Shown here: positions 6,684 to 13,800 of the stretch, piece after piece | How the letters are laid out: every line of letters begins with the position of its first letter | Numbering within the stretch: position 1 is the stretch's first letter | DNA from: Anaerolineales bacterium | Lineage (GTDB): Bacteria > Chloroflexota > Anaerolineae > Anaerolineales > UBA6663 | Assembly: GCA_020845955.1 (NCBI GenBank) | Contig: JADLEU010000387.1 | Span: 1 to 36,778, forward strand | Direction of reading: 5' to 3' | DNA length: 36,778 nt | Program-made: the position numbers and the translations under genes | The notes under the pieces: generated by a model | The model's input: only the letters and a program-made list of their open reading frames with translations | What the model was told of the DNA's origin: nothing | The model's database searches: none

Positions 6684-7997
6684 TCAGGCGCCTGGCGGAA
6701 CTGCTTCGACAGCCACGGGCGCTAGCTGCACCCGCTCGACTTCGCACCCAGCCTGCCGCAGATCGAACTCAATGGCCTGACTGATCCCCTGCTCGTTGCC
6801 AACAATCGTGACACGCTGGGCCTGCATCGCCTCGTCAACCGAGAAGCCGCAGGCTGGCCGGTGGGACTTGACAAACTCAAGCGCCGCGTTCCAATGCCAT
6901 TCCGACACACCCCATTCAAATGTGGGGAGAAGCAGGTAGTGGCGTAAGCGCTTCCCCGGCGCGGTCTCGGCCCCCTCCAGCGGCAGGCTCTTGCCTTCAT
7001 GCGCTCGGCGGCGCTCTGGCCGCTGTCCGGGCCCGGCCAGCCGCTTCAGCGTCTCAACCGCGCCGATCGCCGAGCCTTCTGGCCGGTACCAGGCCTCGCT
7101 TTCAAAGGGACTGCCTTCGGCGGCCGCTAAGACCCAGAAGTTCACATTCAGCAGGTTGGCGGGCAAGGCGCCGGCTTCGGCGGCCACTGCCACAGCCTGG
7201 ATGCAAGAAGCATGCCGTTCCTCGTTCATAACCGGGTAGGTCATGTCCGTCTGATCGCCATGGGTTGGCCCGCCGGCCAGGCACAAGAGCGGCTGAGGTG
7301 TGCCCAGGCGCGCCTGGATGATTTCGTTGTACCAGTCAAACAGGCGGAATCCGCGTTGATCCTGTGAGCCCGGGGGTGTCAGGTAGGGCCGGGACGCCGG
7401 CCAGCGGCGCAGACCGCCCTCGCCCCAATCCAGCGGCCGGTTGTAGGTCCACAAGTTGACGGCAAACGTGAGCTGCCTCGCCAAACGGTCCTGGCCGCGC
7501 CGGGCCAGGCCTGCCAGCGCGGCCTCCAGAAACGCCGTGTCCCAGTAATCGCCCCCAGCGCGCAGGCTCGGGAAGACTGGCTGCAAGCCCGCCTCGCTCT
7601 GCGCCTCCAGCAGCGGTACGAGTAGATCGAGGAATCGTTCGACCAGGCCCGCCTGGCCCCATTCGGCCGGGGCCCAGGCAGCGCGCGTGTTCGGCTCGGA
7701 GAACGCGACGACGTGCTTCACACCCCACCGGGCATAGGTCCGAAAGAGCATTGACACCGTCGCCGCGGTGACACGCTGCGAATCGCGCCGCGTCGGCACA
7801 GCGGGCAGGTGAACGATAGGCTCTATGCCTGCATCGAGGAGTCCTTTGAGAAAAGCCTCCGGCACGGCCCGGGTCATAGAGCCGATCACGGTCAACCAGC
7901 GGGCGTCCATGGCCAGAAGTTCAGGCAGCCATGTCTCCAGGTCGACGCGGCGGTAGTGGGCTTCGTCGGGAAAGTAATGGAAACCAAGCGTGGTCAT
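6684..7997 (-). CDS. Glycoside-hydrolase-like TIM-barrel protein, function unknown
   Basis: The 437-residue protein has no signal peptide. Its first ~330 residues look like a TIM barrel: alternating strands such as WLTVIGS, EPIVHLP, VKHVVAFSEPN (Glu101-Pro102-Asn103) and LTFAVNLWTYN, the kind of layout seen in clan GH-A glycosidases. I cannot find a convincing second catalytic Glu; the late strand reads LLCLAGG instead. The last ~90 residues (HYLLLPTFEWGVSEWHW, then VTIVGNEQGIS) form a separate domain. The gene starts 18 bases after the protease stop and ends 45 bases before ftsZ, so it belongs to the same operon. It may bind a carbohydrate without cleaving it. The start has no clear ribosome site. 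Confidence 0.6.
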   Translation of the reverse strand: MTTLGFHYFPDEAHYRRVDLETWLPELLAMDARWLTVIGSMTRAVPEAFLKGLLDAGIEPIVHLPAVPTRRDSQRVTAATVSMLFRTYARWGVKHVVAFSEPNTRAAWAPAEWGQAGLVERFLDLLVPLLEAQSEAGLQPVFPSLRAGGDYWDTAFLEAALAGLARRGQDRLARQLTFAVNLWTYNRPLDWGEGGLRRWPASRPYLTPPGSQDQRGFRLFDWYNEIIQARLGTPQPLLCLAGGPTHGDQTDMTYPVMNEERHASCIQAVAVAAEAGALPANLLNVNFWVLAAAEGSPFESEAWYRPEGSAIGAVETLKRLAGPGQRPERRRAHEGKSLPLEGAETAPGKRLRHYLLLPTFEWGVSEWHWNAALEFVKSHRPACGFSVDEAMQAQRVTIVGNEQGISQAIEFDLRQAGCEVERVQLAPVAVEAVPPGA

Positions 7998-8015
7998 AGC
8001 GTCACTATCCTTGGC

Positions 8016-10574
8016 CTAGCGCGAGACCGCCACCTTGACGACCACGCCCTGGTCATCCAGCGTCAACCGAGCGTAGTGTGGGTGGCGGCGCGCGCTAGTG
8101 CGGATGGTCTTTGAGAGGGTGACGACGGTGGCTGCCAGCGGCCGTACCCTGGCTGGCTGCTTAGCGCGGCGGCTAAGTTGGGCCGTGGGGCAGGCGTGAT
8201 CTGTGCCCTGGCAGACGCTCTGCGAACGCGCCACCTGTACCCGGGCGTCTTCCATCCCTGGCAGGTAGCGCGCCACGGCCGCCTTGATTTGAGACACCAT
8301 TTCGGGTGTCACGTCGACGCTACCGCCTGGCGGGCCCGGCTGGCTGGTCTTGTCGCAAACCGTGCAGGGCGCCGGGGGCTTCCCGGCCAGGCTCAAGGCT
8401 GCCGGCGCGCTCTTGGGTTGGGCGCCAGGCTCAGGGGATACCGCCAGAGGGTCACCATAAAGCACGAACGAGATCAGAGTCTTCTGATCTTCGCCGTCCA
8501 GGAAACCCTGGCGCTGCTGCATCTCCTGGGCCATCTGCAGCTTGGCCCGCCGTAACGCCTCCGCCGCCGGCACCCCATTTGTCAGGTTCTGCCAGAAGCA
8601 GCGGCCCAAGAGGTCGGCTCCAACCAGCGGCGTGGTCACAGAGCCATAGGCAATCTTCGTGGATCCGACCACAACGCGCGAGCCTGAATCAAGAAACTTG
8701 AGGCACAGCGCCTCGTCGGTCTGCTTGCCGACGATGTTGGCACCGTAGCATGCTTCGGAGAATACAAAGAGCGGTGCGCGCCCCGAATTGGCGACGTCGG
8801 CGGGGCGCAAGGCAACGGGATACTCAGGCATCGACCCCGGGTCCTCGAAGCTGCGCTGGCCATACCACTCTGGCCCGTCCTCGATCCCGTGTAAATTGAA
8901 GTAGGAAAACCGGCTGGGCACCAGGCCTTCCAGCGGCAGCCCGTTGGCATCGAGCGGAGGCGAGGTCAGCAGTTCGCGGGGATCGCCGATTTGATTATAA
9001 ACGGCGGCCGATGCGCTGCGCCATACGTTAGCTGAATATCCGAAGCTGGGACGTCGCAGCCGGCGCAGCCACTGCTCGCGGAACCAGAGCCGCAAGCGCG
9101 CTAGCCAGTCCAGGCCGGCCGGCGCGGCCGATCTAGGCGGCGCACCGCTCAGGGCGTGGATCTGGCGTAACAGTGGGGCAGCCTGACTGCCAGCTCCGGT
9201 TGGCAGCCGCCCAATAGGCCACTCGGGGACGAAGTAATTCTCGTCGCTGGTGGCATACGGGTTGTCAGAGGGTATATCAGGGTCGGCATCGTCAGTGGGA
9301 TTGGGCAGATGGTGAAACGGGATGATGTCGCCGCCGCCGACGATCAGCAGGGCGCCAATGGCATCCCGGTCTTGCTTAAGGCGCGCGACGAGCTTGCCGA
9401 TCAAGGTCTTGACATCCCAGGCGTTGGCCGGGTTAACCGGGCGCAGGCCAAATGGTGAAAGCGCGCTCGGGTCGTCAACGTAGAGGATGGCCGTGCGCAG
9501 CCCGCTTTGCCGCCGCACCTGGCTGGCAGCATGGTGCAGTGCCACATCGATCTGGCCAAACCCCGCCGGCCCGAAGACCTGGGTCAGACGCGTGCGGCTA
9601 GACAGCCAGATGTAGTGGAGCCCTCGTGGCTGCGTGTCACCGCTGCGTCTCTCCGTCTGCTTGAGATGGCGCAACCGATACTTGACCGCCAGCCCGCTGG
9701 GCAGCCGCCCAGCAAGTTCGTCGAGCCGGCTCTGGATTTGGGCGATCTCCTCAACCCCCGCGGCATGGGCGCCTGGGTCCCTGCCGGAAGTCGAGGCACC
9801 TTGGCCCTCGAGACGGTTGAGTCCGAGCAGCGCAATAAGTTCAGCGGGCATGGGGCCGGGTAGGGCAGCGGTGGCCGTGTTGTTCCACAGAGCACGGTAG
9901 GCGTGTTGATTGCCCCAATGCCGTGTGACGACCTGCTCGCCAAGATCCTGGGCCGCCGCGTCGTGGAGCAGGGCAATGGCGCCTGGGTGATCGTTGGTCG
10001 CTATCAGGCATTCCGCCAGGCACAACCGAAAGGCCACGGCCTGGGGCCACCGGGCGCTACCGGTCTGAGCCAGCGGGCGGGCTAGGTCAAGTTGGCCGGC
10101 ATGCCAGTGGACGGCCAACTCCAGGAGAGCCAGCAGCGCTGCGCCTGGCGCTGCGCGTCGGGCTGCCGCCGCCTCGCGCGCGGCCGTTGCCCAATCGCCA
10201 ATACGGCCGGCCAGGTACGAAGCGCGCCCGCTCGCTGCCCAATCAGGCAATGGGCCGCGCACACCCTGGCCATCACACACGTGGGCCAGGCCGCTAGCTT
10301 GTATGGCTGGTCCCCAGTTGCCCAGCGTCAAATGCTGGTCGGCCAGAGCCCGCCAGACTGCAGCGGCTTCGGGGTCGGCAGTGACCACGGTCAGCAGAGC
10401 CTCAATCGAGTGGCTTGGCCGGCCCTCGGCGGCATAGGCGCGTCCAAGCGCAAAATGCACAGCCAGGTCACCGGGCCAGTCAGCCAGGTAGCGCTGCGCG
10501 GTCTGGCGGGCGAATGCCGGTTGCCCGGCGGCCAAGGCGGCGTCCAGAAGTTGGAGCAGGTCTGTTCGGTTCAT
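8016..10574 (-). CDS. TPR protein with caspase-fold (gingipain C25/CHAT-like) protease domain and C-terminal shared domain
   Basis: The start is placed at ATG 10574; a longer frame to 10622 would begin upstream of the sigma-54 promoter at 10599-10614. The 852-residue protein has three parts. Residues 1 to about 260 are TPR-like helical repeats. The central part (about 310-715) is a clan CD protease resembling gingipain-type peptidases: ALLIVGGGDIIPF, a DNPYATSDENY segment, PIGRLP, catalytic His562 in YFNLHGIEDG and Cys609 in VFSEACYGAN. After a Cys-containing linker (CTVC, then CQGTDHAC), the last ~95 residues match the 82-residue protein at 5162. There is no signal peptide or membrane helix, so it is probably cytoplasmic. 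The dyad is intact, so it should be active; substrate unknown. Confidence 0.85.
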   Translation of the reverse strand: MNRTDLLQLLDAALAAGQPAFARQTAQRYLADWPGDLAVHFALGRAYAAEGRPSHSIEALLTVVTADPEAAAVWRALADQHLTLGNWGPAIQASGLAHVCDGQGVRGPLPDWAASGRASYLAGRIGDWATAAREAAAARRAAPGAALLALLELAVHWHAGQLDLARPLAQTGSARWPQAVAFRLCLAECLIATNDHPGAIALLHDAAAQDLGEQVVTRHWGNQHAYRALWNNTATAALPGPMPAELIALLGLNRLEGQGASTSGRDPGAHAAGVEEIAQIQSRLDELAGRLPSGLAVKYRLRHLKQTERRSGDTQPRGLHYIWLSSRTRLTQVFGPAGFGQIDVALHHAASQVRRQSGLRTAILYVDDPSALSPFGLRPVNPANAWDVKTLIGKLVARLKQDRDAIGALLIVGGGDIIPFHHLPNPTDDADPDIPSDNPYATSDENYFVPEWPIGRLPTGAGSQAAPLLRQIHALSGAPPRSAAPAGLDWLARLRLWFREQWLRRLRRPSFGYSANVWRSASAAVYNQIGDPRELLTSPPLDANGLPLEGLVPSRFSYFNLHGIEDGPEWYGQRSFEDPGSMPEYPVALRPADVANSGRAPLFVFSEACYGANIVGKQTDEALCLKFLDSGSRVVVGSTKIAYGSVTTPLVGADLLGRCFWQNLTNGVPAAEALRRAKLQMAQEMQQRQGFLDGEDQKTLISFVLYGDPLAVSPEPGAQPKSAPAALSLAGKPPAPCTVCDKTSQPGPPGGSVDVTPEMVSQIKAAVARYLPGMEDARVQVARSQSVCQGTDHACPTAQLSRRAKQPARVRPLAATVVTLSKTIRTSARRHPHYARLTLDDQGVVVKVAVSR

Positions 10575-10598
10575 GGCATTCTCTCGTCCCAGGGATTG

Positions 10599-10614
10599 TG
10601 CAAGAGACGTGCCA
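10599..10614 (-). promoter_or_regulatory. Sigma-54 (-24/-12) promoter for the protease-FtsZ operon
   Basis: On the minus strand TGGCAC-GTCTC-TTGCA matches the sigma-54 consensus TGGCAC-N5-TTGCW at every position. The predicted start is near 10588, giving a leader of about 14 bases before ATG 10574. No further promoter of comparable quality is visible before the terminator at 4839-4880. Confidence 0.9.
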
Positions 10615-10735
10615 TCTCCCAACCAGCGGGGGGGCGAGCGGGGTAGGGTAACGCCTCCTTAAGCCTATTCACCCGGATCTGACCGGGCAGGCCGCGGCGG
10701 CGCGGAGGAGTTGCCGATGTTCCAAGGGTAAGAGT

Positions 10736-10767
10736 GGCCAGGGCCGGCGAATTCGCCGGCCCTGGCC
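10736..10767. terminator. 32-bp perfect palindrome after the giant TPR gene
   Basis: The 32 bases are a perfect inverted repeat centred on GAATTC, 47 bases past the stop of the giant TPR gene. The arms (GGCCAGGGCCGGCGAA) would form a very stable RNA hairpin. No T-run follows on either strand (CTCTTACCC on the minus side, GTTTCGTTC on the plus side), so it is either a non-canonical terminator or processing hairpin, or a protein-binding palindrome. It separates the giant TPR unit from the next sigma-54 promoter. Confidence 0.55.
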
Positions 10768-10814
10768 GTTTCGTTCAACCGTTACGCCCAGCGCGGTGTG
10801 GGCGACTCTTAACT

Positions 10815-13800
10815 CTATGGGGCAAGCACGATTGCTTTGGTGCTGGTCTGGACCAGGTGCATGGCACTCACTACGGCCAACTGCTTGGTCGCCTCAAGGC
10901 TCTTGGAATCTAGCGCCACCGCGCGCTCGAGAGCAACGACCGCCTCTGGGATTGCCTTGAGGTTTTTCAGCGCCACACCAGCGCGGGTGTAGTTTTGGGC
11001 CGAATTGGGGGCTACTTCAATCGCCAGCTTGTACATGTCCAGCGCCCGGTCGAATTGCCTGCGCTGATCGAACACCAGGCCAATCTCGCGCAGGATCTCA
11101 TCGTCGGACGGCGCCAAATCTTTTGCCTGCAGGAGTTGCGACAAGGCCTGGTCGAGTTGGCCTTGTGCCCGGCACGCCCGGCCAAGACGCAACAGGTGGG
11201 CGGCGCGCCGGGGAGCGATACGGGTGGCCTCCCGAAAGGCATGGGTGGCCTGGGCATGGTTCCCTGAGGCGGTGTAGACTTCACCAAGGGCCGCATAGAT
11301 CTCGTCGGACGTGGGATCCGCGGTGGCGGCCCGCACCAGCGCGGCCAGGGCGTTGTCCCAGAGCTGCTGTTGGGCATAGAGCCGTCCGAGGGCCAGTAGA
11401 GCTGGCGCGGGTCGCCCCGATTTAGCCGCCGCCGCCGCGTAGTGCCGCTCGGCGACAGCCGTATCACCCCGAGCGGCCGCCACATTCGCCAGGCAAAGCA
11501 TGGCCTCCGCATCCTCTGGGTCGGCCCGCATGGCGGCGTCTGCCTTCTGCGCCGCCTCGGACAACTTTCCCTGTCCCAGACTGACGCGCGCGGCACCCAG
11601 CAGGGCTGCGGGGCTGCCAGGCGAGACCTGCAGGGCCTGCGCGAAACAGCGTTCCGCGGTGGGCAAGTCCTGGAGCGACAGGTGAGTCTGGCCGCGCTCG
11701 GTCCACAGGCTTGCGTCAGCCGGGTTGGCGTTGGTCGCGCGCTCATAGTGGGTAAGGGCCGCGGCCAGATCGCCGTCGCGCGCCAGGGCGCGTGCCAGAT
11801 CGGCGGCATACGTCGCGTTATCTGGTTCTAGCTCAGCAGCGCGCTGAAGATGACCGAGGGCCGTCGCGGCCGAGGTGAGGCTGCCGGCCTCGTACAGCGC
11901 CAGATGCACCTTGGCGAGACGATGGTGCCAGGCCGCGGCATGTGGATACAGCGCCAGGGCGCGCTGGAACACCTGGGCCGCCTCGCGCGGCTCGCCAAGC
12001 GCCAGCAGCGCCGTGCCCAGGTGATAATGCGCCAGCGCATCATTGGGGGCCAACGCCAGGGCGCGGCGGAAATCGGCCGCGGCGCTTGCCAGGTCGCTCT
12101 GTGCCATGCTAGTCAAGCCCAGTTCGAGATAGACGGTGGCATGGTCGCCGTCAGCCTGAAGGGCGGCCCGGAGAGCTTCGCGGGCGCGGTCGGGCTGGCC
12201 AGCCTTACGCAGCGCCGTGCCCAATGATCGATACAACTCGGCCACGGGCAAGGTTGGCGGTCCGGCGGATGGGCGGCCCTTGGCCGCTGGCGCCGGCTCG
12301 TCGAGGTGAGCGGCGGCAACGGACTCAAGTAAGCGCTGGGCCTCGCGCGGATCGCCCGCGATGGCCGTGGCGCGTCCCAGCCAGTAGCGGACGACGACCG
12401 GGTCTGCCCCCAGGGCCGCCGCGCGCTGAACCGCGGCAGTCACCTGCGCGGGCGCGTCCTCCAACAACTCAGGAACATCTTCTTTCAATCCGGCCGCCGC
12501 CGCCCGCTCGCTGCTCTCGACGGCACTGACCAGGGCCTGGACTAGAGCCAGGTGTGCTTCACTATCGTTGGGACGTGCGGCTGTCACTTGCCGCCACGCC
12601 CGCACGGCCTCGACCGGCTGCCTCGCCTGTAGGAACAGCTCGCCAGCGAGTTGCTGCACCTCGGCGCTGTCCGGGCTTACCTCTCGGGCCTTCTCCATCA
12701 GCTTCAGCGCCTCGGCCAGGTCGCCGGACCGTGCCAGAGCAGCGGCGGCCGCGGCCAGGTGACGCCCCTCCCCCGGATTGACTCGGAAGGCTTGCCGGTA
12801 GAGCCCCAGGGCTGCCTCAAGTTGTCCCTGCTCCTCGCGCAGCTGCCCCAGCAGGTGGCGCGCCTCAGCATCGCCGGGGTTCAGGTCGATGGCGCCCTGC
12901 AGCAGCGCGGCGGACCGGTCCAACTGGCCCAGAGACCGGGCCGCGCGCGCCGTCTCGCGGGCCAAAGCCCCATCGCGCGGATTGTAGCGAAGGGCCTGTT
13001 CGAGGTGCGCTAGGGCATCGGCAAAGCGGCCTAGGTGCAGCTGCGCCAGGCCCAGCCGAGCGCGGAGCCCCTGATCTTGGCTGCTGAGCGCTAAGGCACG
13101 TTCCCAAAGCGCTACCGCCGCCGCGCACCTGTTCATGGCCCACAGCGCTTCACCGGCCTGGTGCAAGTAATGAGCGCGGCCACGCCCGGTCTCGATTTCG
13201 GCGGCCCGCAGAAAGGCCGCGTGGGCTGTCTCGTATCTTTCGGCCTGGACTGCCGCCTGGCCAAACGCGGCCTGGATGGAAGCGCTACGGGGAGACAGCG
13301 CCACGGCCTGTGAAAGCACCGCATAAGCCTGATCGATTTCCCCCAGCTTGAGGGAGGCCTGGCCAGCGGCGAGATGGACCTCGGCATCGCCGGGCGCGAT
13401 GGCGAGGGCTTGCGCGAAAACCACCCTGGCTTCGTCCTCCTGGCCCAGATCCAGCAGGCAGCGAGCAAGGCGGACTTGCATCGAACCGTCGGACGGATCT
13501 AGATCTACCGCCTGCCGCCAAGCAGCTAGTGCTGCGGGATGATCACTGACCTGGCCAGCGGCCTCAGCCAGCAACTGCAATACGTGCGGGTTTTCTGGAT
13601 CGAGGCGCAGAGCGACTTCCGCAGCACGGCGCGCTTCGGGCCACAAGTGACTGCCCGAATAGGCCTCGGCCAGGGCCACATGCACGGCCGGGTTGTCGGG
13701 CGCATAACCCAGGGCCTCGTCCAACGCCGTGATAGCCATCTCGGGCTGCTGCAGTTCCAGGCAAACCTGGCCCAGCCCCAGTGACCAATCGGTGCGCAGG

